This document shows positions 48,663 to 60,129 of a stretch of 64,000 bases of DNA, one piece after another (position 1 is the stretch's first letter; each line of letters begins with the position of its first letter). The notes under the pieces are model-generated. The model saw only the letters and a list, made by a program, of their open reading frames with translations, was not told the DNA's origin and did not search any database. The position numbers and the translations under genes were made by a program. The DNA comes from Myrica gale. Its lineage: Eukaryota > Streptophyta > Magnoliopsida > Fagales > Myricaceae. The stretch is taken from positions 12,720,001-12,784,000 of the forward strand of contig OZ005604.1 of NCBI GenBank assembly GCA_963930655.1. The letters are read 5' to 3'.

Positions 48663-50470
48663 CTTCGGATAGATTCCATGAGTATTTTGAGGACAATTTT
48701 TGCTCAGATGTCCTTGTTCATTGCATATGAAGCAATTGGCAAATTTAGTTCCTCCTGAAACGCCACAAAATCAGTTATGGTTTATACCTAAAAGATGACT
48801 ATCTCGCTCAAATTGACTTAACTACAGATATTGTTTACCATGAAAGGAAAAAGCCAGCCATTTTCCTACATGTTTGGCAAGCTTACATATGCTTGAGCAA
48901 GCAACTAAAATACATTATTAACTATCACTTGATGAGCCTACCTCATTGAGGATTATCCACATCATGCATCCATTCAACATCTCAAAGATCATATGATTTG
49001 ACAGACCAAAGCTAAATAGACGAAAGTTTTTTTTTGGTTCTTTCCATTAATAGGTATCTGTTACTCATGCTGTATGGTCAACAATGTCATCATCATAAAA
49101 AGGAAACTTTCCAAAAAATTGTGTAGAAATGTCTCTTGTAGTAAATTTTGACTATAAAGGACATAAAATGATACAGTCAAAATGTTAAGAATTCAAATGC
49201 ATCAGTCAGTGGCTAATAGCTTTTCATTTGAAAAACTTATCTAAAAGCCTCTTCCTCAATTTCATTTTGCTAGAAGCCCAATGCAGCTAACTCCAAAATT
49301 CAAAGTCAATAGATTCTCATCTATGACATAGTCAATTCAGAAACAAAAAAAAGAAATCCCTAGTGTGAGTACTACTTGATGGATCAAAAGGTGAATGCAC
49401 TGTTAAAGAGAATCACCAAACAGTAACCAATAAAATTGTAACACCAACTCTGGTGAAACTCGTACAAATTATGACAACAGCTTCATGGTAAAGTAAGTTC
49501 TATTTGTTAAGACAAACGCAATGTGAAATATCACTTAGACAAGCTAGCTCGAAGGATATATGTCAATCGAGCATGTGAAGCCTAAAACAACTTGAAGCGA
49601 TATATAATGTAAAGAAAAGGTTGCTTACCAACTTGAAGAGGTTGGGGACAGTTTGAAAGAGCATGCCCTATTTCCCCACAATTATAACAGAACTTCTTAC
49701 CAACTGTATCATCATTCTTGTTGGGGCAATTCTTTAGACTATGCCCTCGTCTCCGACAGAGCAAACATATCTGCAATCATCACAAAGCAGAGAAAAGCCC
49801 CACCATAAGTTGATTCTATGCCATAACGGCCAATTTCCCATTTCCAATCAAATTCTAATTATCCAAATAGTATCAAACAACAAAGCAAAACCACATATTG
49901 CATTCGATGACACACTTAAATCCCATGAATCAATGGTATCAAAATGAAACCCGTATGGAATTCAAACAAAGATATCATCGTTCCCTTTTTTCACTACCTG
50001 GACAGAAAAAGAAAAAAAAAACACACATCAACTTCAACCATATACCCACAGTACCTTACTACCTTATGACTTAGAAAGCAACATCTACGAGACAATCATT
50101 CACGAACTCAATTTTTTTTTTCAATTAGTGAGATACCCAGGTAAAGGAAACCCAAAGAGAAACATAATTGAGGCAAAAAACACAGACCTCGTTCTTTTCC
50201 CATTGAGCTTTCTCAGGGCAAAGCTTTGCAATATGGTCCTTAGCTTTGCAAATAAAACAGCTCTCACCGGGCTTCATCCCAGGGACTCTAAGTGGGTGTT
50301 TCTTGAACCCCTTTCTGACGGGTCTGTTTGGGTCATTGGGTGCTCTGGAGCCTGCCTTTTTGCGCTTAAATAAGCTCTTCTTTTTCTTCTTGTCTGGATC
50401 TTTGGGGGTCGTTGGCTCCGGCGTGGGGAACAGTTCTGGGTGAGCTACTCTATATCTCTTGCGAGCCACC
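48663..50470 (-). pseudogene. Captured CCHC zinc-knuckle protein gene, partial
   Basis: Three exons join in phase: about 50470-50188, 49770-49629 and 48754-48663, with GT-AG introns. The frame holds four knuckles of the form C-x2-C-x4-H-x4-C: CFICKAKDHIAKLC, CLLCRRRGHSLKNC, CYNCGEIGHALSNC and CFICNEQGHLSKNC. They follow a Lys-rich segment and HPLRVPGMKPGE. This matches a plant family of nucleic-acid-binding CCHC proteins (Arabidopsis At5g52380-like, recalled). Missing are the start codon (the frame only begins at GTG after a stop) and the C-terminal exon with further knuckles. The three exons are free of stops, so capture may be recent, or the frame is still under constraint. Everything lies inside CACTA A. 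Confidence 0.8.
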
Positions 50471-50532
50471 ACAAAAAAAGAAAAAAAAGGTAATGCATAC
50501 AGTCGTCATCCTAGAAAAAAAGAAGGCCCTAC

Positions 50533-50993
50533 CTTTTAGCTCTTTTAGGATCCATCAGAGAAAGCTCCGCGAGTCTATCAGGCCCCATCGCCTTCTTCAC
50601 ACCATCCAAAAGCGCCATCGCGGACTCGGCCTCAAAGGATGATGTCAATGAGCCATCGATCGAGTTGATGTGCCTGTGATGGTGCACCCTCTTCTCCCCC
50701 ACCACCTCCTTCCCGCCGCCGAGGCCCAGGCCATCGAAGAAGTCGGAGTCTACGGACAGGCTCCGGAAGTGGTGGCCCAAGGGAGCGTTGGGCCTGGGCT
50801 TGTTGGGATTGGCGGACTCATCCGAGGACTTGGAAGAGGAATCGACAGCCATGGGAGCTCCACTTGGCTGGGGGGAAGGGGAAGGGGAAGGGTAAGGGGA
50901 AGGGGAGGGGAGGCAGGAGAGGTCGAGGTCGGAGGGGTCGAAGAGGAGGAGGTCGTCCAAGTTGGGGAAGCGAAAGGAGGGGACAGAGTGCGA
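50533..50993 (-). pseudogene. Captured first exon of a group I bZIP factor
   Basis: The minus frame reads SVPSFRFPNLDDLLLFDPSD ... HFRSLSVDSDFFDGL ... KKAMGPDRLAEL and ends SLMDPKRAKR at a GT donor. This is the N-terminal half of VIP1/RF2/bZIP18-type (group I) factors, just up to the start of the basic region. The DNA-binding region and leucine zipper (normally the next exon, starting ILANRQSA) are absent from this region. No in-frame ATG is present upstream; the exon seems cut just before the usual HRRSHS-like start. It is a truncated captured exon, unable alone to bind DNA or dimerise through a zipper. The donor phase would allow splicing into the adjacent zinc-knuckle frame. Confidence 0.8.
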
Positions 50994-51449
50994 CTTTTTA
51001 AAAAATAGTGGTTTTTGACCGAGTAACTAGGAGGGAAAAATTGGGACTTAGCGCTAAGCGAAAAGGACTTGGCGCCAAGTGATTGTTTTTTTCCCCGCTC
51101 TTGTCTTTTATTTTTTCTTTAGTTGTGAATTAATATTATATCATAAGATTAAATTTATTTTGTTATTACACTCTGTACTGAAACTTTTTAGCCAACATTA
51201 ACAAAATTGATTATTTTAATTATTCTATTATATTGACTAAGTGTTGTGTATAAAGATGTACACAATATTTTTTTCTACTATTTTTCATAACTAGTATAAT
51301 AATTTTAATTAAAATAGGTTGATAGTAATAATATATAATATATAGGGGCTAATTATGATTTTACCCCAAAATTATATGACGATTGTATTTATTAGAATTA
51401 TATTGCTATTTCGTTATTATAATTTAATTAATGATATAATAAATCAATT

Positions 51450-51559
51450 GAGTCTTTATATATATATATATGTAATATACTAAATATCTGATAATAAAAA
51501 TATACTAAATAAGTTATTTTTCAATAACTATCTACTAAATACATTGACTCTTTATATAC

Positions 51560-51598
<39 letters not shown>

Positions 51599-51600
51599 AT
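51450..51600. repeat. TA microsatellites
   Basis: Two (TA)n runs, around 51459-51473 and 51553-51598. Confidence 0.85.
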
Positions 51601-51734
51601 AAACCTTAAGATTTGTTTGTAAAGTGAGAGGACATTGATCATACATAATGTATGCATTGTTATCAAACCAAGGCTAAAATAACAATATGAATTTTGACAT
51701 CATAATATAATGTGATATATCATGTTATAACAAT

Positions 51735-51960
51735 ATTATACTTGAGTGACATACTATAATATACCTGAATAATTTCAATATCATGGACTACCATATATGA
51801 CTATACCTTGAGTGACATACTATATTATACCTTAATAACTTCAATATGCTATAATATAATACAACATATCATGCTGTAATAATATCCTACTTGAGTGACA
51901 TACTATACTATTCCTCAATAACTTAAAGTCATCAAGTTATATTATACAATAACTTCAATT
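51735..51960. repeat. Tandem repeat around cttgagtgacatactata
   Basis: Three diverged direct units begin cttgagtgacatactata (about 51742, 51806 and 51892) and continue with cct(g/t)aataa(c/t)tt. They sit in the AT-rich interior of CACTA A. Confidence 0.7.
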
Positions 51961-52354
51961 AAGTCATCAAGTCATCAAGGGGGTGGGTTGAATTTCGCGC
52001 GCGGAGGGGGAATTTTCGGGTTTTAGGGCGTGCGGGGGAGTTTTTAAAAAAGGAGGAGGGGGAGGTGGGGGAACGACAACGTTTCACTTCAAAATAAATT
52101 TTATTTGTAGTATTTGTTAATAATAATTTTATATTTTGTATTTATATATTTTTAGTAAATTATATTTTGTATGATTTTTTATAATACATTACATGTACTT
52201 TTATTGCATAACTTAAATTCACAATATCTTGTTTTGGAAATAAATAATATGTCCTAATTAATTAGTATAATATTAGTCTTAAAAGTATAATGCTTTGTAT
52301 AAAGCCTAATACTTAGTACGTAAAATAACTTATAACTAATATTACTTTGAATAC

Positions 52355-53450
52355 CAGCATTTATTGGGCTATAGCAGCATTTTTGGGCTATACCAGCGTC
52401 TTTTGGCCTATACCAGCGTTTTTTTTGGCTAGCAGACCGCTGCTATAGCCTTCTTTTTGGACTATGCTAGCGGTTTTAAAAACTCCGCTAAAACAACGTT
52501 GTTGAAAATCTGGAGAAACGCCAGCGTTTATTAAAACCACTGCAAAAAAAATCGCTGCTATAAGCGGAGAAACGACAGCGTTTTTAAAAAAACGGCGCTA
52601 TAAAACCGCTGTTGAAAATCTAGAGAAACGCCAGCATTTTTTCAAAACGCTATTAAAAAACCGCTGCTATAAGCGGGAAACGCCAGCGTTTTTAAAACCG
52701 CTGTTAAAAAACCGCTGCTATAGGCTGAGAAAAGCCAGCGTTTTTCCAAACGCTGCTAAACACCACTGCTATAAGTTGGGAAACGCCAGCGGTTTTTTTA
52801 AAACGTCGCTAAAACACCGCTGATATAAGCGAAAAAAATGCCAGCGTTTTTAAAAAACGCCGCTAGAAAACCGCTGTTGAAAATCTGGAGAAACGCCAGC
52901 GTTTTTTCAAAACGCTGTTAAAAAACCGCTGCCAAAACTCCTTTGACTTTTAACGGCGGTCATGGAAAGCGCCGCTATAGGTGACTTTCAACGGCGTTTT
53001 TTGCGACCGCCGTTAAAAAGACCGCTGTTAAAAACTTCGTTGTCTTTTAACGGCGATCGCAAAAAACGCCGCTGAAAGTCACCTATAGCGGCGCTTTTTT
53101 AAAACGCCGCTAAAAAACGGCTGCAAAAACTCTTTTGACTTTTAACGGCGGTCGTGGAAAACGCTGCTATTGGTGACTTTCAGCATCGTTTTTCTCGACC
53201 GCCGTTAAAAAGACCGCTGTTAAAAGACATCGAAATTTTTAACAGCGGTCTTTTTAACGGCGGTCGAGAAATACGCTGCTAAAAGTCTCCTATAGCGGCG
53301 TTTTCCACGACCGCTGTTAAAAAGACCGTCGTTATAAGTCAAAAGAGTTTTGACAGCGATTTTTAGCGGCATTTTTTTAAAAACGCTGCTATAGGTGACT
53401 TTCAGCGGCGTTTTTTGCGACCGCTGTTAAAAGACGGTTTTTTTGTAGTG
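52355..53450. repeat. Right subterminal repeat array of CACTA A
   Basis: More than 25 degenerate units such as aacgccagcgtttttaaaac and accgctgctataagcgg alternate in both orientations over 1.1 kb up to the GTAGTG terminus. The palindromic organisation could give a folded transcript. Confidence 0.85.
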
Positions 53451-53453
53451 AAT

Positions 53454-53740
53454 GGTTGTAAGATTCACCTGAATATACCCACAGTAAATGCATAAAATAG
53501 CAGTATCGCAAAGAAAAGTTAGTAAAAATAGCTATCCATTAAGGGACTAAAAGGTCCACGACCAACTTATCCTGCACAACACTTGTTTGCTTTCTTACAT
53601 TACAAAAACTATATGAAGGATGTGCTTCTTTTTTCCCTTCAATTGTCAAAAGGGTTCTTCAAGAGCATAAGGTATTGAATTATATCTGAATGAAAATCAT
53701 CCAACCTGCAGAGCTAATTTGTGCTTCAAGTACTGAAACT
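53454..53740. other. CACTA B interior right of element A
   Basis: No gene recognised. Likely continuation of the host intron interrupted by A. Confidence 0.35.
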
Positions 53741-55565
53741 ACGTTTAGACCCTAGAATATACCTAGAGGGGGGGTAAATAGGTATTAAAAAATTTAACCA
53801 ACTCTTGCAAAGAATCACAAAGAGCCAAAGACACTTACTAAACAGTCAATCAACTATTTCAAGAAAATATAAACTGAGCAGGAAAGACTTAAACAACTTT
53901 TACAGCAACTGAACCAACAAAACAGAACAGATATATCAGCAAGATGCAACCAAGATTATCACACTATTTTGGTAACTATAAACTAGAAACACTGAGATAT
54001 GATAAGTAGATAAACAATCAAACTAGATATGTTTTACAGCAACCAAGCAATACACTAAACAGAGACAGAGATTTTTACAGCCACTATTTTAACACAAAAC
54101 ATACATAAATTTCTAACACTTTAAACACCAAATTCTATGAAGATTTAAGCAATGATTTGACCAAGAAATGTGCAGACTCTTTCAACCCAATAAACACAAA
54201 GATTCTGTGACATTTACAGCAGCTTAACAACCAACACAAAGCTGATAATTCAGCAATAGAAAAAACCAAGACTGAGGCTATTTTACAGCAACAAGAAATT
54301 CTCAATGATTCAACTATTTTGAGCTAGAAACAAGATATATGCAACAACTATATAACCAATCTAAATATGATTTACAGTAGTTGTTCAATCAAGAAACAGA
54401 GTGATTTATAACAACAATATAAACAAGAAATCTTGTAAAGATCACAACAACTCAGATATCAAAACAAGAAGATATATTGCAATTATAAAAACAGAACTAC
54501 AGACAACTTAATCAACAGGACCACGTCCAAAAACCAGCAATCAGCAAGCCCAATAACACAACCAAAATAAAAAAGACTTAGTTCTAATATAAAGATCAAC
54601 CAACAAACAACTACTATGCTCATAAAAGATCAAATTTACAGCACTTGATATCTGCAAAACAGTAAACAAGATTTTGGTCAGTTTAAACGAGATCAAGAGA
54701 ATAGAATAATAGAGATAACACCAGAATTTGTTAACGAAGTGAAAATCACTTGGGTTTGATTTCCCCAAGTGACAAAAACACTCCGGGTGTAGATTACACC
54801 AATCTTTTCCACTAAGAGCGTCGAAACTTTACAACTCGGTGATCTAGTGAAAAACCCCTTTCACTCAAGATCCCTCTTTCTCTGTAAAGTCACCCAATAC
54901 TCCTTATTGAGTTGGTGCTCGGCACACTAGCGACAACCGGCAACTCCGGTCTTGCTCTTCAATGGAACCAACGAACTCGTCGGCTTGTATTCCTCTGAAT
55001 CCTTCAGATTCAATCGTTCTTGAGAAACCCCTCAAGAATCTCAACACTTGGTGATTTGATCTCAACAGCAATCTTCTTGAGACAAATGACCTTCAACAAC
55101 GATCTATCTCACTCAAATCTTCCACCAGAGGGAAGAGGAAGAACTCTCACAATCAGATGTAGTCGATCAGTTCTTGTTTCAGCAGAAGAGAGAATAGGGC
55201 TTTTTCATTTGAGTGCAGCAAGAGAGAGAATCGGGTTTTTTCTGTGTGTATCGGTTTATGGGAGCATAATCTCTTTTTAAAAGTGCGTATCTCAATTCGA
55301 CGATCACGTGAAGTATTTCAGAAGGTGTCTGTTTTAGTCAGGGGCTTTTTGGTAAAACAGGTCAATTTTAGTTAGGCTTTTCTGGAGTTTTCTTGTGAGG
55401 TCAGTAGAAGATTCACCAGGCTGACTTAGTCGCCTACACCCCTTCCCAACAACTCAGCACCATTTCTCAGACCTTCCAACTGTGCTCAGCATTTTTCCAG
55501 CTGCTTCCATCACGTTCCAATAAGCTCCACTTCCTCCAACATTAATCAAGTTACCACATACAATC
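53741..55565. mobile_element. LTR-retrotransposon-like repeat
   Basis: Contains tacctagagggggggtaaat near 53760, a phrase widespread in plant LTR elements. It is followed by some 700 bases of direct tttacagcaac/caagaaa-type degenerate units and a GC-richer right half. Ends and TSD were not located and no retrotransposon gene is seen, so the call is tentative. Confidence 0.4.
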
Positions 55566-56434
55566 TAAACAGGGTAAATACATTTATAAAAGAACTATTT
55601 TGATAATGGAAATGATGCCAAAATTACATAGACACTTACAAGTACAAATACAAAAAAATCAAACTTAGAGAAACCAGTTGTTGCAGAACTCCCTTCTTCA
55701 TCAATTGGGGAAGTGATTTGAAAATCTACAAGTCCATGAACGAAATCATCTTTTAGAGCCAATCATAAAGCAATTCAAGATAGAACATATGATATATGAC
55801 AAAGGGTTGGCATTCATCGATGTTCTCAGATGATACATCATAAACACCATTATCTACACTAATTTAGGCATGTCCAATATCACTATGATTTAGCCACATA
55901 GAGCCCAAACTTCTTCTGTCAATAAATGACAGTTCAGTTTTTTTTCCCTAAGCTAAATGACATCAGTTTGTTCCTTTTTTTCCTTTTTTCTTTCCAATCA
56001 AAACAAAATGTCTTTCATTCAAAAATTCAAACAAAACATAATTCCTGTTCATATAGTAAACACTAAACACTTGCATCAAAACCTGGTGAAAAGGGTCTGA
56101 ACATTTAAGAAGGGTCTACACGTTTCACCAAATCGACAACTGAAATAGGCATGGAAACAGATCAAAAATTGAAAATCAAATAATTGTATTAGAAAAAAGT
56201 CCACATCTACACAGAAGTTAAGATCTGGCACATAATTCAAGTTTGTGGACACTAACAAGATGGGAGGAAAAAAGTGTAAAAGTGGATAGCTCTTACAAGG
56301 ATAGCTTTGATGCCATTAACAACGATTTTTTTTCACACCAATCTAAACTTCCCCAAAAGCCTATCATATCAGAACGACTCTGAACCACATCCATGAACTC
56401 GTATTAAACAATAACTTAAAGAAAAATCCATTAC
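55566..56434. other. CACTA B interior, no gene seen
   Basis: AT-rich, with short frames only. Possibly intron of the gene whose exon follows at 56435. Confidence 0.35.
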
Positions 56435-56505
56435 CTCTTGACATCTGGATCAGGAGATACTTTTATTGTTTTCATGTTCTTGTCAGAACTTGACCACAAT
56501 CGGAG
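56435..56505 (-). CDS. Candidate single exon, family unknown
   Basis: Between acceptor gtatgtcag and donor AAGAG/GTAATG the frame reads LRLWSSSDKNMKTIKVSP then DPDVK. It ends in phase 2, whereas the exon at 46325 needs phase 1, so another exon would be required between them. The composition is protein-like; the family is not recognised. Confidence 0.3.
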
Positions 56506-58075
56506 CTGACATACCCGTAACTCAACCACAACCACAGAAATGGTGCGGAAAATAAAAAGGGAAAAGATCACAAAATACTGAGAGCCAAATTATATTCCAG
56601 GTCCAGAGAACTTCAGGGTGTCTTTATCAGAAACCAATAAATTTACACCTCTCCTTACTCAATCTGATGAAAAATTCTGCCCAAAATGGCTATCCACCTG
56701 TATATTCCCCATGTAAACCACCCATCTAAGAACTTCACATTTCTATGCCCCTTGATAAGTTACGCCACTTCACATTTCTACATTAAATTAGCCTACTTTG
56801 CTGGGGTCACCACTTCGCATCAAAAGTTTGATCTTAACCATTAATCATACCCAAATCCACCACAGACACAGGTGCAGTCAAGCATAAAGCAAGATGCATA
56901 GTAATAGTAGACAGTGGGAAAAATAAAGCACTGATTAACTATCTAACATATTGTTCCAAAGTTACGAAGTAGGACAAATCAGTGTCTCATACTAGTTTTG
57001 AAAGCTTTCCATTTTGTGTTCATTTTCAGTTGTTGTCTCGTTACTATTTTTTTTAACAGGTCGAAGGCACAGATTTGGACTTCATGAACCCTAAACCAAT
57101 CTACACCACCAACAACAATATAAAACGAAATTAAACACGAAACAAAATCAAACAAAAACTATAAAACAAAATCAAACATGAATACGACCTAATGAAGGTA
57201 TAAGGTAATTATGCATTGATTTTCATAATCATAATCCATACTTTAATATAGTGAATTTGCTTAGGAGAATTTAGCATCTATAAGATAGTAAAATTGCACT
57301 CCTTGACATTAAATTTAATAAGCCTTTGTAATATAACAAAATCCCTTACAATAGGCAAAATAATAGCCCCCAAAATTGAATCCAAAACAGATACATAAAA
57401 ATAAATAGCATAAAGAAATTCGGGGGTCTCACAAAGACAGTCCATTTGGTTGAAATATGATTGAAAGAGATGCACAATTGTGTAAATTCGACAAGTGCAC
57501 ATTGACCCCACTATTGCAAGTTTATTGCAATTCGGGAATTTTTGAAAAAGCATCAAGTGCCTTCATCCTATACTTCATTTGCGTCCTGTAGCAAGTCGGC
57601 CTCTTTGGGCGGCGAAACATGGAGCCCTCTACATTTGATTAATATTTGGTGAATGCTCACCAATTGTTTGACGTGTGCAAGAGTGCTGTGAAAAATTCTT
57701 TGTTTGGTTAATCGAAAGCGGTCACTGATGCATTTTGACTAGCTTGTGTTTTATGATTGGACTGTCTCTTACACGACTGCTTCCCTTCTGGGAGTTAAAC
57801 AACGGATGATTTTGTCCAGCTAGACTTCTCCTGCGTGATCTTTTACTTCTTGGTTCATCTCTGCATGTCCTTGAGCTGGAGAGTAAGGTCATGTGTTGCG
57901 TAGGTTTTTGCAAGCAAGACATGTGGATCCCGTATACTTTTACTCTATTGCTGCAATAGTCACAGAAAAACTTGATGGTCCATATGTTGGTATAAAATAG
58001 CCATATTTTGCTCCGTGATTTCATTATTGATTTATATATATTACTTGCTTGCTGCCACTTTAATGTTGCCTGCAG
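56506..58075. other. CACTA B interior
   Basis: No gene supported. Minus-strand frames at 57278-57556 and 57722-58024 have no recognisable domain. Confidence 0.35.
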
Positions 58076-58615
58076 CTAACGTTCCCAAGGTTGGAAGATA
58101 CACTCAATCTTGTAAAGACGACAACACATCTCACTATGGTTAAGCTTTGAAAGCTCCCCGGGCTAATCTTTGGCATGATGCCATGGCAAGAAACTTAAAA
58201 GGATAAGGAGGTCAAGCTACTTTTTCTAGTTTGGATCTCCAGCTGATTTAGACGTCAAGGATGGGAATTCGTGGTGTAAGACTTCTTATAAAATCCAACA
58301 TTAGCTAACCTTAGTACAGTATAAAGGTCTGCTAGTGTACTACATGTGGCATATTGGAAGACAATGCTGAATTTTATCTGATTGTCGGTAGTCTTTCTTC
58401 TGGCTAAAGTTCATTTTGGTATGTACAACTGGTACTTCATGGACGTATGTACATGAGAATGATGTGTAAAATGTACACTTCAGCTGCTGTTTTTGCCTTT
58501 AGTTTTCTTGTTTGCTTCAAAGCCTTACTGAATTCTATCTAACTTCGCTTTTCTCATTTCCAGTCGGAAGTCGGAAGAAAGCTTCCTTTTGCCCTTGTCA
58601 TCATTAATCTGCAGG
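58076..58615 (+). CDS. Two candidate exon fragments, unknown
   Basis: After an acceptor (tgttgcctgcag, 58075) a frame reads NVPKVGRYTQSCKDDNTSHY, then Gly and stop at 58141-58143. Separately, 58565-58615 lies between tttctcatttccag and CAG/GTATGT and reads SEVGRKLPFALVIINLQ. Both have good splice context, but the first already ends in a stop, so they are not one simple gene. They may be further captured exons in CACTA B. Confidence 0.25.
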
Positions 58616-59029
58616 TATGTATAGGAATCCCATCCAATCTCCTTCTCCTTTGCATAGTCTTCTCTTGTTCTAATTAGTGGTAAAAACTGATTGTAGGTAA
58701 TAATTTTCACACAAGTACTTCTATGATTGTAGCCAAATCTTCTTAATATATTTGACCCGATTCAATGAAAAGTGTTACGGTTTAAATTGAGATTTTTTGT
58801 GAGGCGTTTTATCTAGAGTAGCTTATAGCCTTATATACAAGTAGATATTTTGTTTACATAAATCTTTTGTTTATTTCTATTTCTCATGTGATATTTATTT
58901 TCTATTATAGTAATTCAAGATAGAGGATGTTGATGTGTCAAAGGAGGAAGATTTTAATTGGTCCTTACTTATTGTGTTGTATTTGAATATTTTAGTCGTT
59001 CATTGCTTATTGTTATTTTTCATTAGAAA

Positions 59030-59458
59030 TTTGTTACTTTTTAGATTACTTTTAGAGATTCTTGTGTTTGTTGTAAAATATTATTAATCAATGATGAAGT
59101 ATATTTTGTTTTATTCTCCTTGTTATTAAATTTTTTACATCCAATGAATTGTGGTTATTAAAATAAATTTGTTACCGATTAAGAAAATATAAGAAAAAAT
59201 TAGTGGTGTTTTAAAAACGCTGGCACATATAAAACAAAAAAAAAACTTTGGCACAGACCTTTAGCGGCGGTCGCAACTGCCACTAAATGTTTATACCAGC
59301 GTTTTAACGAAATGTTGCGAAAAGAGCAAATTTGTGTTCGGGTCTATAGCGGCGGTCGCGCAAACCGCCGTTATAGATCTACTACGACGGAATAAAAAAA
59401 TGCTGCTAAAGCTATAACAGCGGTTTCCGACAGCTGCTAAAGGCTTTTTTTTGTAGTG
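59030..59458. repeat. Right terminal region of CACTA B
   Basis: Homologous in reverse complement to the left part of element A (46345-about 47200), including attaatcaatgatgaagtat and taaaataaatttgt blocks. It ends with units such as tatagcggcggtcgcgc and the GTAGTG terminus. Confidence 0.75.
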
Positions 59459-59485
59459 GGAGCATGAAAAAATCATTACAATAAA

Positions 59486-59610
59486 TCAAAGGGATTGGAG
59501 AGCAAACTCTCTCTCGAATAGATCAGTTACAACTTCATCTATTCTTTTTTTTGCCAAACACCACGGTTCTTCTTTTGCCCTCCTTAACATTTCGGGATCA
59601 CTGCAATCAT
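59486..59610 (-). CDS. Candidate 3'-terminal exon of an unknown gene
   Basis: The minus frame after an acceptor (ctcgttacaag) reads DCSDPEMLRRAKEEPWCLAK, then KRIDEVVTDLFEREF and ends with TGA 28 bases from the edge of CACTA B. It looks like genuine C-terminal coding sequence. Upstream exons would have to lie beyond or within the opposite-strand hydrolase pseudogene, and none was recognised. It may equally be 5' flank of the hydrolase gene. Confidence 0.35.
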
Positions 59611-60129
59611 CTTGTAACGAGAACAGGAAATTAGAGAAAGAAACAAACAATGGGAGTTGAAGTAACGGCTTCCCCTTCCCGTTCATTTGGGCAATTGCGT
59701 TTGCAATCTCAGCATGGAACTCCCGAGAAGAGAGGCTTGGGAAGGCTTCCCCTCGTTCACGGACATTATCCTCCTAATCGTTGTCGTCCATCTATTTCTT
59801 GCAACGGTATTAGCAGCAATACCAACTGTACCAGCACTACTAAAACAGTCACAGCTACTTCCGCCGCTTCCGATGGTGGCGGCCTCCGGTTCGAGCTGAG
59901 AGAGATAGAGGGGTACGGGAAATGGCAATGGAAGGGCGAGTATTCCATCAACTACTATGTTTCTCATTCTCTATCATCTTCGTCGAATTCCAATTCTCCT
60001 CTTCTTCTTGTTCGTGGCTTTGGTGCTTCGATTCCACATTGGCGCAGGTTAGTTGATTCCTTCGCAGTAGCATACATACTGAATCGTCATGGTTCTGTAT
60101 CATCTTTGTTTCTGGTGGCTACTACATCG

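Larger units (their letters stand above)
46342..53453. mobile_element. CACTA (En/Spm) element A, gene-carrying and non-autonomous
   Basis: The element (46345-53450, 7,106 bp) starts CACTACAAAAAAAGGG and ends TTTTTTTGTAGTG, with the 3-bp TSD aat on both sides (46342-46344, 53451-53453). Both ends carry dense subterminal repeats built from aacagcggtc, agcggcgtttt and aacgctg phrases, as in En/Spm elements. Neither a TNP2-type transposase nor a TNPA-like protein was seen. Its cargo is a truncated bZIP exon and three zinc-knuckle exons on the minus strand. It probably moved using a transposase supplied in trans. Confidence 0.85.
32603..59458. mobile_element. CACTA (En/Spm) element B, composite, with nested insertions
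   Basis: The left end CACTACAAAATATAGG at 32603 and the right end ...TTTTTTTGTAGTG at 59458 are flanked by gga on both sides (32600-32602; 59459-59461), the 3-bp TSD of CACTA elements. The left end region matches, inverted, the right end of element A (tataataatcttaattaaaa vs 51297-51320 and neighbours). The right end region matches, inverted, the left end of A (attaatcaatgatgaagtat). So B is an inverted member of the same family with both termini. Without element A and the giant LTRs, roughly 12 kb remains. No transposase is seen. A 3-base TSD alone is weak, so the case rests on the end-type match. Confidence 0.6.

Noticed and set aside
50125..50472. Met start of the zinc-knuckle frame at 50472
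   Set aside because: The codon is GTG, preceded by a T-run and an upstream stop in frame. The true start exon is missing, so the frame is partial.
50529..50960. Met start of the bZIP frame at 50960
   Set aside because: The codon is TTG; the frame stays open upstream into SVPSFRFPN, so the N-terminus is cut rather than starting there.
50670..51008. 112-codon Gly/Val-rich plus-strand ORF
   Set aside because: Antisense of the captured bZIP exon.
58078..58155. Frame LTFPRLEDTLNLVKTTTHLT
   Set aside because: An alternative frame of the same candidate exon; phase evidence does not favour it and no family is recognised for either.
58525..58710. Minus-strand ORF INDDKGKRKLSSDFRLEMRK
   Set aside because: The plus strand has the better acceptor/donor pair over the same bases; no independent support for the minus frame.
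32603..59458. Transposase gene for the CACTA elements
   Set aside because: No frame resembling TNP2 or TNPA proteins was found in either element, so both are treated as non-autonomous.
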